This document shows positions 17,087 to 26,637 of a stretch of 64,000 nt of DNA, one piece after another (the stretch's first letter is position 1; every line of letters begins with the position of its first letter). Made by a program: the position numbers and the translations under genes. The notes beneath the pieces were generated by a model that was given only the letters and a program-made list of their open reading frames with translations, searched no databases and was not told the origin of the DNA. This stretch comes from an uncultured Poribacteria bacterium (GTDB taxonomy: Bacteria > Poribacteria > WGA-4E > PCPOR2b), in NCBI GenBank assembly GCA_958296125.1, contig OY282444.1, positions 806,001 to 870,000 on the forward strand, read 5' to 3'.

Positions 17087-18214
17087 TCACGCGATTTTCA
17101 TCAGTTTATCGGTCGCCTTCAAGCCTGATCCGGTCAAGACAGAGACGGTAACATCCCTTGTGCGGATAATTCCTGATTCCACAAATTTATCAAAAGCTTT
17201 GACGATCACGGCGGAAGTGGGTTCAACGTAGATACCTTTTGAAGCGAGAGCTTTAATTCCGGACTCGATTTCCACCTCATCAACGATTGTTATTGCACCG
17301 TTGGTCTCACGGAGTGCTTGCATAATTGTATTCCCGCGAATCGGTGCTTCCGATGTGATGCCCTCCGCGAGGGTCTCATAAGTTTGGGGAGACCTTTCGA
17401 TCTGCGACCTATTTTCGGAATACGCCTTGTAAACTGGGCAGCACGCGGCGGATTGAACTCCAAGTAAGCGGGGGAGCTTGGTGATAATCCCCTGCCTCTG
17501 AAGTTCTTGAAATCCGATGTACAAGCCTATATAGACACTTCCAAACCCAACTGGACAGATGATATGGTCTGGAGCCTGCCAATCAAGTTGTTCCGCGATC
17601 TCGAAGGCGATAGTTTTTGTGCCTTCCAAAAAGAAGGGATTCCAGTTGTGCGAGGCGTAATAGGTGCTCGCCGCCGCTTCGAGAACTGCCTGTGTCGTTG
17701 CTGCGCGATTTCCTTCGATCAGCTTTAGCTTCGCACCGTACATCGAGATCTGTAAGAGCTTGCCTTTTGAGGTGGAAGCCGGGCAGTAGATTGTACAGTC
17801 GATTCCCGCCTTCGCACTATACGCCGCTATTGCTGCCCCCGCGTTCCCCGACGAATCCTCAACAACCTCTCGGACCCCGAGTTCCCTGACTCTGGATAAC
17901 AGCACAGCAGCCCCGCGGTCTTTGTAGGAACCTGTCGGGCAAACAAAATCCAACTTCAGCCGATGGTCATGTGTGGCGTTATCAAAGGATATAAGCGGTG
18001 TCATCCCCTCACCAAGCGAGATTATCGATGCGTCATCGGCAATTGGAAGGGCTTGGCGATAACGCCAGAGTGTGTTGTCTGCCACAGAAACCCGGTCAGT
18101 TGAAAATCCGACCTCTGTTTTTTTTAGTTGAAGCGGTTGACCACAATCACATTTGTACCGGAGGGTGTTGGTACGATATGTTGTATTGCATTGGTCGCAG
18201 ATATATTCGATCAT
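17087..18214 (-). CDS. thrC: Threonine synthase
   Basis: PLP-dependent synthase making threonine from O-phosphohomoserine, 375 residues. Seen: N-terminal zinc ribbon (CDQCNTTY...CDCG), GEGMTPLISF, the PLP lysine in PTGSYKDRGAA, SSGNAGAAIAAYSAKAGI and the glycine-rich VGFGSVYIG. Immediately upstream of the SDR and kbl genes, so threonine supply and threonine breakdown enzymes share a locus. Downstream of manC on the strand with about 28 bases between. Confidence 0.92.
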   Translation of the reverse strand: MIEYICDQCNTTYRTNTLRYKCDCGQPLQLKKTEVGFSTDRVSVADNTLWRYRQALPIADDASIISLGEGMTPLISFDNATHDHRLKLDFVCPTGSYKDRGAAVLLSRVRELGVREVVEDSSGNAGAAIAAYSAKAGIDCTIYCPASTSKGKLLQISMYGAKLKLIEGNRAATTQAVLEAAASTYYASHNWNPFFLEGTKTIAFEIAEQLDWQAPDHIICPVGFGSVYIGLYIGFQELQRQGIITKLPRLLGVQSAACCPVYKAYSENRSQIERSPQTYETLAEGITSEAPIRGNTIMQALRETNGAITIVDEVEIESGIKALASKGIYVEPTSAVIVKAFDKFVESGIIRTRDVTVSVLTGSGLKATDKLMKIA

Positions 18215-18242
18215 TTTCCTCTTCCGTAGTATCAGTTTGTGC

Positions 18243-19325
18243 CTATGAATTTTCTAGTTTCTCAACTAGGTCCTTGACTTCCTGTACACGATCGATAGGA
18301 CAGACCAACACTGCACGCTCGGATTCTACGATGACAAGATCGCTTACGCCGATAGTCGCAATCAGCTTGTCCCCAACAGAATCGGAATTCAAAGCAGCCT
18401 GATTGAAAATCACACAATCTTGGGTATCTATTCCTAGGTGTTTTCCACGCACGGTGTTTCCAGACGCATCCCGTTCAAACAGTTCGTGCATTGCCCCCCA
18501 ACCTCCCACATCATTCCAACCAATATCCGCAGGAATCACCAGCACCTCCTTCGTCTTTTCCATCACACCGTAATCGACGGAGATGTTCTCCATTTGGGAG
18601 TAAGCGTGAGATATGACCTCAGCCTCGCTTGTCGTTCCGATAGCGGCATCGATCTCCATCAGTTGCTGGTAAATGGAAGCCTGATAGATCTTGATAGCGT
18701 TAAGAATGACCTCAACCCGCCACACAAACATACCGCTATTCCAGAGGTATTCCTGGCTCTCAAGGTATTTCCCCGCGGTTTCCCTGTCCGGTTTTTCGAC
18801 AAATTGACGGACTTGGAAGGCTTGAAAGGCCTCCGCTGCATGCACCGCCGTTCCGAAGTGGATGTAACCATACCCTGTTTCAATTCGGGTGGGGGGAACC
18901 CCGAAAGTGATTAACACATCGTCGTTTGCCGCAATATTTTCAGCATATTGTAACAACTTACGAAATCGCTTCTGATCTTGGATAACACTGTCCGCAGGTA
19001 ACACTGCCATGACGACATCTTCGCCTCTCTGTTTTTTTAGATAGAGAGCTGCCAGGCCAATACAAGGTAGGGTGTTCCGCCCCATAGGTTCTACAATGAT
19101 GTTTTTTATCGGGAGGTCGGGAAGGTGGTGCTTCGTCGCGGACACCAAGGATTCTCCGGTCACAACATAGATATCCTCCGGCGGCATGAGTGGGGTAATG
19201 CGAGCCACCGTTTGTTGAAGCAAACTGGTATTGCCCACCAGAGATAACAGTTGTTTGGGTTTATTTTCGGTGCTCAGGGGCCAAAAGCGGGTCCCTTGCC
19301 CACCTGCCATAATGACGGTATACAT
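18243..19325 (-). CDS. manC: Mannose-1-phosphate guanylyltransferase
   Basis: Makes GDP-mannose from mannose-1-P and GTP. Seen: the nucleotidyltransferase signature VIMAGGQGTRFWPLSTENKPKQ (written here to residue 23 in the protein), FVEKPDRETAGKYL with catalytic lysine, and NIGW-like ADIGWNDVGGW. 360 residues, the single-domain form without the isomerase domain. With the next GT2 gene it forms an obvious mannose-donor pair. Confidence 0.93.
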   Translation of the reverse strand: MYTVIMAGGQGTRFWPLSTENKPKQLLSLVGNTSLLQQTVARITPLMPPEDIYVVTGESLVSATKHHLPDLPIKNIIVEPMGRNTLPCIGLAALYLKKQRGEDVVMAVLPADSVIQDQKRFRKLLQYAENIAANDDVLITFGVPPTRIETGYGYIHFGTAVHAAEAFQAFQVRQFVEKPDRETAGKYLESQEYLWNSGMFVWRVEVILNAIKIYQASIYQQLMEIDAAIGTTSEAEVISHAYSQMENISVDYGVMEKTKEVLVIPADIGWNDVGGWGAMHELFERDASGNTVRGKHLGIDTQDCVIFNQAALNSDSVGDKLIATIGVSDLVIVESERAVLVCPIDRVQEVKDLVEKLENS

Positions 19326-19363
19326 GCTGCCTCCCGATCCGGATTCTCAGGATTCAATCTTGG

Positions 19364-20083
19364 TTAGTCTTCCTTAACGCTATCATCAACAAGCCAATAT
19401 TTGAGAATGATGTAAATGGCAACAATCCCATCTTTCCATTTGATTTTCTTCCCTTCGGCGTAGGTGCGGGCGTGGTAACTGATGGGGACTTCGTGGAAGT
19501 GTAATTTTCGCTTGGCAATTTTCGCCGTGATTTCTGGTTCGATGCCAAAACCGTTTGACCGTAACGGGATTGTTTTCAAAGCCTGCAAACGAAATGCCTT
19601 ATAGCAGGTTTCCATGTCCGTTAGATTGAGGTTTGTAAACCTGTTACTCAAAAATGTCAGAAATCTGTTTCCTAAAACATGCTTGGAGTATAAGCTCCGC
19701 TTATTCTCCTTTATCATAAAACGAGACCCATAGACCACCTCCGCGCTATCCTGTAGAATGGGAGTCAATACTACCCGGAAATCATCCGGATCGTATTCAA
19801 GGTCTGCATCTTGGATAATGGCTATGTCTCCAGAAGCGACTGCAATCGCCGCACGGATTGCAGCCCCTTTCCCCCGGTTCTTTTTTTGAAAAATCGGTTT
19901 AATCTGTAGATGAGTCGCGGCTAATTGTTCGATAATTTCAGGAGAACCGTCGGTTGACGCATCATCTACGATCACGAGCTCAAGGGAATCGATGCCGTTG
20001 ATTCGCTGTCTAAGCACACGGGAAACAATCTCCGCAAGCGTTTTTCTTTCATTGTAAACTGGCATCAAAACACTTAGCTTCAT
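19364..20083 (-). CDS. Family 2 glycosyltransferase, polyprenyl-phosphate mannose/glucose synthase type
   Basis: 239 residues. Seen: LSVLMPVYNERKTLAEIV, VIVDDASTDGS, and the DXD-containing IIQDADLEYDP, followed by MIKENKRS and EVPISYHARTYAEGKKI. This pattern is that of dolichol/undecaprenyl-phosphate mannosyltransferases. The adjacent manC gene would supply GDP-mannose, supporting mannose as the sugar. No C-terminal membrane helices are present, so it is the DPM1-like soluble catalytic form. The 20084-20347 gap upstream holds no gene I can see. Confidence 0.9.
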   Translation of the reverse strand: MKLSVLMPVYNERKTLAEIVSRVLRQRINGIDSLELVIVDDASTDGSPEIIEQLAATHLQIKPIFQKKNRGKGAAIRAAIAVASGDIAIIQDADLEYDPDDFRVVLTPILQDSAEVVYGSRFMIKENKRSLYSKHVLGNRFLTFLSNRFTNLNLTDMETCYKAFRLQALKTIPLRSNGFGIEPEITAKIAKRKLHFHEVPISYHARTYAEGKKIKWKDGIVAIYIILKYWLVDDSVKED

Positions 20084-20347
20084 AAAGCGGATCTTCCAGT
20101 TATGGGATATACTCTCACCGCATCAATCCAAATTGAATGGGGTATCGCACCAGCGTGAAAAGCCGGCCGTAGCAGAGAATAGGACGATAGACCCGGAGAA
20201 AGGTTGCGGCGGAAATCCTCCCTTCCTGCTCAAGGAATGCCCCTTTGAATTTCAGATAGTGGGCACTAAGAGGGGGGCAGCATCCATCAGGACTTTGGAA
20301 AGTGGAGCACAGTTGTATCTTCGCCAGTCAAGCGACGACCTCCATCA

Positions 20348-22270
20348 TTACCACCAACTATACACGGAGGTGGTGAGGATGAGGCTCAGGATTGGCCAGA
20401 AGCAACCCATTACCGCTTCGCCGAGAACCAATCCCACGAAAAAGGGGATTGCTGCGCGATACGCTTTGATGCCACCATGCTTGATTAGCAGCCACTTGGT
20501 AACCATTGCGATCGCTACAGGGAACCAGATCATATCTGTAGTGCCGGGCGCAAGACCGATAACGTAGCCTGCCGGGTGAAGTGGGCACCAAACGAAGCGC
20601 GCACGCAGAAACATGATACCGAGGTTCACGAAAAAAGCAAATCCGAGGACGCTCATTGACAACCAATTCGTTGGCTTAGGATTGACCAACCACCCAGAGA
20701 GATAGTTGTAAGTTCCTGCACCCCCGGCATGAATCTGTTCAGACCCCGCCGCAACCCCTGTCTTGTAAATTGTATATGGATAAAGGATGAGACTGGATTC
20801 GATACCCACAATGCTGGCAATGATCAGCACAATGAACATCGTCCGATTTCTGATGCCAGTTCGCTCTGCAAGTTTGAAGGACTCAAGTTGATCGGGTATC
20901 GGGTGGGTGCGGAAGCCAGCACCGCTGAGCCAGTTCATCAACGAGAGTATCGTCAAATTCCCTGCCTTTAAGCGTCGCGTCCCAAACATCGCAACCATAA
21001 GATATTGTGGGTTTATGTAGCCAATGGAGTGAATTGGGGGTCCCAACTCCGCCCGCATACGCGCCAATCCGACAACAATTGCGAAGTAAATGCCGATGAA
21101 AACGGCGTAGCCCCAGATTGACATCCCACCCGCTATGCAGAAAAGCATCAACACAAGGAGACAGATACACAGCGTGACGACGGCGGTTCGGTAGGAAATT
21201 GGCTCATTTGCCTCGTCAACCCGATTTGGACGGATGACGCGAGAGAGAACCTGCACAAAATGCTTTCTGCCGGTCCAACAGGTTACGGCGAGTAAAGCGA
21301 ATAGGGCACCTGTGCCCTGTTCCCCCAAGAATGGGTAGCCAGGAATACTCCTGATGCCTGCCATACTGCCAAAGACAAGCTGTGCCTTCCGCATGAGGTA
21401 GAAGAATGTACACGAGAAGGAAAGATCCAATGGGAGGACAAAGGAAAGACCAATCAGGTACGGGTGAAAATAAAAAGACGTGCTGCCCATCGCATTCCAC
21501 GGTTTCTGTGAAAAGCTGAAGACGTTTCTAGTGCGGTCATTAATGGGCAGAGAGGGAAGGATAGGGAAAAAAAAAGCAATCCCGTTCAGTAGGTCAATTC
21601 CAACGGCAATGCCAAAACCGATCCACAAGACATGATTCCTGAAGATGCTCCCGGACTCGGCTGTGATTTCGAGGGGGATTTGGATAATCGGATACGCTAA
21701 TTTCTCGCGATCGACCCACTGTCTTCTTATAAGCGATGTCAGACAGAGGAAAATAAGCATCAACGAAAAGATGACAATCGACCACGATAGGATGGGTGTC
21801 ACCCAATAACGCACGTAGCCACCCGTAAAGAAATTGACATTCCCTTCGTAAAAATCATTGACAGTTTTCGGATCGGAGATGACCAGCCAATCTGGCAAGT
21901 GGTGAAACAGCAACGCCGCCCAGTCGTTTTCAGGGGTTGCAAAGCGGAAGGCGTAGGGCATCAGGCCCATCAAGCGGGGCATAGCGTCGTGTCCTGAGAA
22001 GCAACTTCCCACCGCAAGCATCCCATAGATAACCAGCAGGTCTTGTTGGTTGAGAGCAGCTTTTGGCGCAATCTGACGGACAATTATGTTTAGCCATGTT
22101 ATTATCAGGACAGCGAACATGACGTTGACCGACAGCGAAACAGTCGTCAAATGCGCTGTATGCCATATCATTTCAACATAGGCAATCCAGTAGCTGTTGG
22201 CGATGATTAGCAACACGCCGATGAGCACCGCACGCTTTTTGATTGAGGTTATCGCGTTTGCGTCCTTCAT
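20348..22270 (-). CDS. Polytopic membrane protein, DUF6785/DUF6784-like
   Basis: About 640 residues with many hydrophobic segments. Characteristic stretches: YGMLAVGSCFSGHDAM, FATPENDWAALLFHHLPDWL, then RRQWVDREKLAYPIIQIPLE and the C-terminal PLHPAGYVIG. These fit a family seen in planctomycete- and Poribacteria-like genomes and known to me only as a DUF; function unknown, transporter-like topology. ATG 22270 is chosen because exactly this segment, including the start, is preserved in a duplicated relic at 26638-26669; no strong ribosome site is present. It follows a terminator-like hairpin after the secreted-protein genes. Confidence 0.78.
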   Translation of the reverse strand: MKDANAITSIKKRAVLIGVLLIIANSYWIAYVEMIWHTAHLTTVSLSVNVMFAVLIITWLNIIVRQIAPKAALNQQDLLVIYGMLAVGSCFSGHDAMPRLMGLMPYAFRFATPENDWAALLFHHLPDWLVISDPKTVNDFYEGNVNFFTGGYVRYWVTPILSWSIVIFSLMLIFLCLTSLIRRQWVDREKLAYPIIQIPLEITAESGSIFRNHVLWIGFGIAVGIDLLNGIAFFFPILPSLPINDRTRNVFSFSQKPWNAMGSTSFYFHPYLIGLSFVLPLDLSFSCTFFYLMRKAQLVFGSMAGIRSIPGYPFLGEQGTGALFALLAVTCWTGRKHFVQVLSRVIRPNRVDEANEPISYRTAVVTLCICLLVLMLFCIAGGMSIWGYAVFIGIYFAIVVGLARMRAELGPPIHSIGYINPQYLMVAMFGTRRLKAGNLTILSLMNWLSGAGFRTHPIPDQLESFKLAERTGIRNRTMFIVLIIASIVGIESSLILYPYTIYKTGVAAGSEQIHAGGAGTYNYLSGWLVNPKPTNWLSMSVLGFAFFVNLGIMFLRARFVWCPLHPAGYVIGLAPGTTDMIWFPVAIAMVTKWLLIKHGGIKAYRAAIPFFVGLVLGEAVMGCFWPILSLILTTSVYSWW

Positions 22271-22312
22271 GGTAGGAAACGGGCGAGGGATTCGGGGAAA
22301 ATTGAAAAGAAG

Positions 22313-22341
22313 AAAGCCCCACACCAAAAGGCGGGGGCTTT
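22313..22341 (-). terminator. Terminator-like hairpin after the 22.4-kb secreted-protein gene
   Basis: AAAGCCCC (22313-22320) and GGGGCTTT (22334-22341). Read on the minus strand the stem is followed by CTTCTTTTC. A near-identical copy is at 26712-26740 in the duplicated module. It lies between the ConA-like gene and the DUF6785-like gene, so it may end or attenuate transcription. Confidence 0.7.
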
Positions 22342-22389
22342 ACGAAGCATGTCTTACTAATATAAACAACTGAATGCGAGAGACTAGAT

Positions 22390-23187
22390 TTATTGACGGG
22401 CTTTCAGCGAACCCCAAGTGGTTGTTAGTTTACCACCGGGTTCGACCCCCTGTCCCTTGAGGTCGGTGACAACAAAGTCAGAAAATTCAACAGATGTGGC
22501 ATGGGTGCCCAGAGCAATCCTGCCTCCCTTATTGGCACCATTGATTTCCTTGCCTTCCCAGACCAATTCATCGTCAAGAAACATCTTAACAAGTATGGCA
22601 TCATTTTCAATTCTGACCCGAGTCTCTTTGTTTTTCGCGAGTTTGTGTTTTGATTCTGTGCCCTTTCTGTCTTTGGCAAGTCCATTCACATCTCTCACCA
22701 AAACCGATGCCTTACCCTCGCGACCGATATCCCACCAGAGTTTAATGCGACCTTTGCCTATCTCTTCGAGGCGTCCCTTTGCACCGGCATCACCTAAACA
22801 GAACGAACTGTTAAAACCGTCGCCACACTCTCTGCCGACCTGCACTTTCATATCATCTCTGATACGCCAGAAGATCAGGGCACCATTGTCGCCCCTCAGT
22901 TTCTTTACGCTTACCTCGAAAATATACTGCGTCATCTCTTCAAACTCTTCTGTCCAAGCTGTATCTGACATGTAGGCCATTGTGCGCTCTTGCACCGCGC
23001 CTTGTGTCAATTTACCGCCCTGGACTTTCCAATCTCCTGCGGCGAACATCCAGTTGTTTTTCGATCTCTCTGCGTTTTTGAAGTCATCCTCAAAAAGGAT
23101 TTTCGCCGTAGCGGTAGGGGACAAAAGGAAGCACGTCATGACACTAGCAAATCCGAGGGTGAATAGTGATGATAAAATTCTTTTCAT
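22390..23187 (-). CDS. Secreted ConA-like/DUF1080-type protein with C-terminal TWG motif
   Basis: 265 residues from ATG 23187 (GGAGGG ribosome site). Signal peptide ends near SPTATA. The mature protein begins ILFEDDFKN and contains GDWKVQGGKLTQ, QYIFEVSVKKLRGDNGALIFWRI, and VRIENDAILVKMFLDDELVWEG, the usual order of a concanavalin A-like sugar-binding or 3-keto-glycoside hydrolase-like sandwich. It ends KLTTTWGSLKARQ, a tail shared with the five related genes here. Paralogue of the 26789-27553 gene (roughly half of residues alike by eye). Last gene of the downstream module copy. Confidence 0.82.
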   Translation of the reverse strand: MKRILSSLFTLGFASVMTCFLLSPTATAKILFEDDFKNAERSKNNWMFAAGDWKVQGGKLTQGAVQERTMAYMSDTAWTEEFEEMTQYIFEVSVKKLRGDNGALIFWRIRDDMKVQVGRECGDGFNSSFCLGDAGAKGRLEEIGKGRIKLWWDIGREGKASVLVRDVNGLAKDRKGTESKHKLAKNKETRVRIENDAILVKMFLDDELVWEGKEINGANKGGRIALGTHATSVEFSDFVVTDLKGQGVEPGGKLTTTWGSLKARQ

Positions 23188-23319
23188 TTTAGCTCCCTCC
23201 CTGTTCGTAAAGCGATCGCCTACAGAATCACATCCGATCTGTATCCAATAAAAAAAATAAAAATAAAGCGTGATGCACTGATTTAATAGCGCATCACGCT
23301 TCATATCTGGACTCCGCGA

Positions 23320-24279
23320 TTACAGTCCTCGTCTTGCATTCAGCTTAATATTGCCCCACGTCATCGGGAGCTTATCCTTCGGGCTGACAGCGCGTACACC
23401 AATGAACTGGAGGTCGCCATAGATACAGACACAGTTGTCATTCTCAAAGGATGATGCCCAAGAGATAGCACCTTCTCGACTCTCACCCGCGTCTTCGTGG
23501 TCTTGCATCGTGGAGTCAAATCCGGTTACGACTCCATCTGTGAATTCCTGGGGCGCGATGGTCGAGATTCTCATCCCCTCCTTGTAGTCAATGGCAACTT
23601 CGAGAATCATGCCATCACCGGTTTGCGTCGCCGCTGTATTTTCCGAGCAATCTTCATCAAAGACGTGGACATCACCGAGCACCGCATTCTGCCCATGGTT
23701 CCACCAGCACGCGGGTTCGGAGGTGCCGGCACCCGTCCACGGTTTAATCCGATACCAGTGATCGCCGGGCTGCGGCTTGCAGCAGTCAACTTGCGCGAGA
23801 TCCCGGTCATCATTCCCCTTGGGCTGCCTGCAAGCGTTATGCTCCCAATCAAATTCAAGCCACAACTCATCCGTATGCGGTGCGGTGGGGACGCCTTTAG
23901 CTTTCCTCTCACCGCTATTGATATCAGTGGGCAAATCCGCATCCTTGACCACAGCAACATAGTAAAGACGCTCTTCGTCATAGAGGAACCCAAAATTATT
24001 ACTCAAATCGTCGGCATCATCAATGGTGCCTCGGCTCACTCGGTTTGGCGAGGTTTCCTCAAATAGGAACCAATCCGGAACCCGCTCGACATCCATGTGC
24101 ATATCAGCCTTCTGATATTCATCCCAATGTTCCTCATACTGCTCATCAACCTTGCCATCAATTTCAGGCGGCTTGTCTGCGAAGAAGGCTTTTGCTGTGC
24201 CTCCCGAATGTGCAAAAACAAGCACTGTAGAAAATAGCATTACTAACGCCATCGTGCATAGAATAGTGTACCTTAACAT
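23320..24279 (-). CDS. Secreted CBM9-like domain protein with C-terminal TWG motif
   Basis: 319 residues from ATG 24279 (GGAGGAG eight bases before). Signal peptide ends near FAHS. Seen: KPPEIDGKVDEQYEEHWDEY, LYYVAVVKDADLPTD, ELWLEFDWEHNA, the cysteine-rich middle (CCKPQ), and GAISWASSFENDN, the strand order of family 9 carbohydrate-binding (DOMON-like) modules. It ends with KLPMTWGNIK plus seven residues. Paralogue of 27664-28629: the two share the segments EETSPNRVSRG, PKGNDDRDLA and GREGAISWASSFENDN-like stretches. Role probably binding of extracellular glycans or haem; ligand unknown. Confidence 0.82.
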   Translation of the reverse strand: MLRYTILCTMALVMLFSTVLVFAHSGGTAKAFFADKPPEIDGKVDEQYEEHWDEYQKADMHMDVERVPDWFLFEETSPNRVSRGTIDDADDLSNNFGFLYDEERLYYVAVVKDADLPTDINSGERKAKGVPTAPHTDELWLEFDWEHNACRQPKGNDDRDLAQVDCCKPQPGDHWYRIKPWTGAGTSEPACWWNHGQNAVLGDVHVFDEDCSENTAATQTGDGMILEVAIDYKEGMRISTIAPQEFTDGVVTGFDSTMQDHEDAGESREGAISWASSFENDNCVCIYGDLQFIGVRAVSPKDKLPMTWGNIKLNARRGL

Positions 24280-24517
24280 GGTGTTATCTCCTCCATTTTT
24301 TTTAGTAAAGTGATAAAACGATGGTTCAGACCCATCTGAAATTGCACAATTTCTTGCGCTGTTAAACAACTCGGTTTTAATTTTTCAGACGTGATACAAC
24401 CGAATTGACACCGTATCTCGTCTGTTGACGCGCTGCCGAAGACATATTCATAGCGCGCACACTGTTCAGTGATAGTCAGGTTAGAGCCCCGCCCTAATAG
24501 AGCATCGGGCCCATGGG

Positions 24518-25330
24518 CTATTGCCCTGCTTTCAGTTCACCCCAAACCGTTGCCAATTTGCCTTTCGCTTCAACGGAAAAGGGATTACCTTCAGGTGTTG
24601 TGACAAACACATCATCTACCGTGATTTTACCATCAACGGTTCCAAAACCGATACGTCCTTGACCCTTAATATTTATATCTTTTTTCCCTAAGGCTTCAAG
24701 GTCAACAATAGGATCACCAAAATTTCCTGCAGCCACCGCTCCTGCGCTATCGGTCAGGTACAGCTTATAAATCTTTGCAGCATTCTCGATTTTGATATAA
24801 TAGTCTACCCCAGCGTTGATCTTTGTTTTGGTTTCGGTGATGTCCCATGGCTTGACAATAGTTCGGATATCACGTTGGACAACTGCACCCCCACCCTGTT
24901 TGAACCACCAATAAATCATATGCCGGCGACCACTCTCTTGCATCCGTTTGGGCAGACTTCCGGCGGGCGAAAAGTTACCCCCCTGTGAGCCATCGCTATG
25001 AAACCGCCAGACGATGGCGGGCTGAGTACCGCCCGAAATGGAGACTTTTGAGTAGAACCAATAATCAACCCATTCTGGATCCCAGTGGGCATCAGTGACA
25101 AGGATTAGACTTTTATCAGCCGATGTGTTTCTTAATTCCCCGGCTTGAATGGCCCATTTACCGAGGGCGGCATGCCATTTTCCTGAACCGTCTGTCTTAC
25201 CGCCCTTGAAATTATCCTCAAACAGGATTTCTATGGCTTGAACGAAACTCGGTGCAACCAGCGAGAAACTCGCCAAAACTGCAATTGCCGCAAACAGAAC
25301 CAGCTTGGGCAAGCGGTTAGTTTTATACAC
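24518..25330 (-). CDS. Secreted ConA-like protein with C-terminal TWG motif
   Basis: 270 residues from a GTG at 25330 preceded by AAAGGAGAG; the paralogue at 28849-29655 keeps the same GTG and ribosome site, which supports this start. Signal peptide ends near VQA. Core: ILFEDNFKGGKTDGSGKWHAALGKW, WFYSKVSISGGTQPAIVWRFHSDG, YYIKIENAAKIYKLYLTD, GRIGFGTVDGKITVDDVFV. This is the concanavalin A-like pattern with a terminal strand. C-terminus KLATVWGELKAGQ carries the shared motif. It has its own promoter. Confidence 0.82.
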   Translation of the reverse strand: MYKTNRLPKLVLFAAIAVLASFSLVAPSFVQAIEILFEDNFKGGKTDGSGKWHAALGKWAIQAGELRNTSADKSLILVTDAHWDPEWVDYWFYSKVSISGGTQPAIVWRFHSDGSQGGNFSPAGSLPKRMQESGRRHMIYWWFKQGGGAVVQRDIRTIVKPWDITETKTKINAGVDYYIKIENAAKIYKLYLTDSAGAVAAGNFGDPIVDLEALGKKDINIKGQGRIGFGTVDGKITVDDVFVTTPEGNPFSVEAKGKLATVWGELKAGQ

Positions 25331-25395
25331 GGCTAACTCTCCTTTCAAGTTTCGATTATGAGAAGAAACGTAAATCACGATACAAAGCTTATGGT

Positions 25396-25424
25396 ATTTT
25401 ATTACACGTATAGTTATCTGTCAA
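25396..25424 (-). promoter_or_regulatory. Sigma70-type promoter of the downstream secreted-protein module
   Basis: On the minus strand TTGACA (25424-25419), 17 bases, TAAAAT (25401-25396). Start of transcription near 25389, about 60 bases before the GTG at 25330. It lies downstream of the HEAT gene stop, so this module copy can be transcribed on its own. Confidence 0.65.
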
Positions 25425-25493
25425 CAAAAAAAATCCCATCCTCCTAATCCTAAACTAAAAAAGGAGATAAGACCGCCTATAGATTATTGCTAA

Positions 25494-26504
25494 CTATTTC
25501 CTTTCACTATTTTTTCTAAATTCTTCGACCGCTTTTGCTGCTTCTGGCGCGTCTATTTTTAGTAGTGCTTCGAGAGCATGGTAGCGAACCCCTTTATGCT
25601 CATCGTCCAATGCCCCTATCAACACAGCCACGACACCTTGAGCGGAATTCGCCACACCCCCTAGAGCCGTAACTGCTTCCTCACGGATATGCCAATCTTT
25701 CGTTTGTAATGCGTCTATCAACATCGAAATTGCCTCATCAACCGGTTCGCCGATTCTGCCTAGTGCAATGGCAGCGGAGAGAGCAACTCTTTCATCCTCA
25801 TCCTTCAGGGCTTGCGTCAATGCTGGCAGAGCTGCTTGTGCCGGTTTACCTATCCGTCCCAATGCGTCAGCAGCGTAGCGGCGCGCTCCTTTATCCGCGT
25901 CCTGCAATGCCGCTATCAGTGCCGGGACAGCCGCTTGTGCCGATTCACCAATCCCTCCGAGTGCTTCGGCAGTCCGACGGCGCACCCCCTTATCCGCGTC
26001 CTGCAATGCCGCTATCAATGCAGGAACCGCTGCGTGGCCCGATTCACCGAGTCGACCCAATGCCTCCGCGACCTTGGAACGGACCCATGGCTCCTTATCT
26101 TTCAAGGCATCCACTAGTGGCGGAACGACATCCTGCGCGTAATTCTTACCGAGTTTCCCCAATAATTCAGCAACCTTGGAACGAACTGTCACATCTTCTT
26201 CATCCTTCAGCGATTCTATTAACGCAGGAATGGCATCTACGGCAGGTTTACCCATTGTGCCTAACGCCATCGCTGTATAGCGACGAACATGTTTATCTTC
26301 ATCCTTTAATGCCTTTATTAATAGCGGCAGCACGAATTCTACATGGTTTTTGCTCACTCGAACCAATTTTTCGGCAGCATCCCGTCGAACGATGGGGTTC
26401 TCGTCACTCATTTGTATACTATATATCTCCACACTGTGTCCGTTAGATTCAAACGGTATCACTATCAAAGTAAAACAGAGCAAAAAAAATATCCTTGATT
26501 TCAT
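25494..26504 (-). CDS. Secreted HEAT/PBS-lyase repeat protein
   Basis: 336 residues: signal peptide (ends near ESNGHS) then about eight HEAT-like repeats with the recurring pattern VPALIAALQDADKGVRR..AEALGGIGE. Repeats 4-6 are almost identical in DNA; a 28-base stretch recurs exactly with a 99-base period (25891-25918 and 25990-26017), so repeats have recently duplicated or been homogenised. No enzymatic domain. Such proteins serve as scaffolds for protein contacts. It lies exactly between the two copies of the secreted-protein module. Confidence 0.85.
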   Translation of the reverse strand: MKSRIFFLLCFTLIVIPFESNGHSVEIYSIQMSDENPIVRRDAAEKLVRVSKNHVEFVLPLLIKALKDEDKHVRRYTAMALGTMGKPAVDAIPALIESLKDEEDVTVRSKVAELLGKLGKNYAQDVVPPLVDALKDKEPWVRSKVAEALGRLGESGHAAVPALIAALQDADKGVRRRTAEALGGIGESAQAAVPALIAALQDADKGARRYAADALGRIGKPAQAALPALTQALKDEDERVALSAAIALGRIGEPVDEAISMLIDALQTKDWHIREEAVTALGGVANSAQGVVAVLIGALDDEHKGVRYHALEALLKIDAPEAAKAVEEFRKNSERK

Positions 26505-26637
26505 TTTTTTTCGATTTTCTCCTAATTATGTTATTGTGAATTTCTATGCAATCTGGGAGCAATTCGCGCAGCGAAACCCAACTCCCACTATTACAGAAGT
26601 ACAGACAAATCGCCCAGAAATAACAAGATAGGTCTTA

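Noticed and set aside
20133-20567. 144-residue plus-strand frame
   Set aside because: Mostly antisense to the DUF6785-like gene, no domain and no ribosome site.
25891-26017. CRISPR-like array from the 99-base periodicity
   Set aside because: Repeats are codon-periodic HEAT units within a long gene, without unique spacers of CRISPR length.
25709-26446. 245-residue plus-strand frame opposite the HEAT gene
   Set aside because: Shadow of the repetitive HEAT coding sequence; low-complexity and no match to any family.
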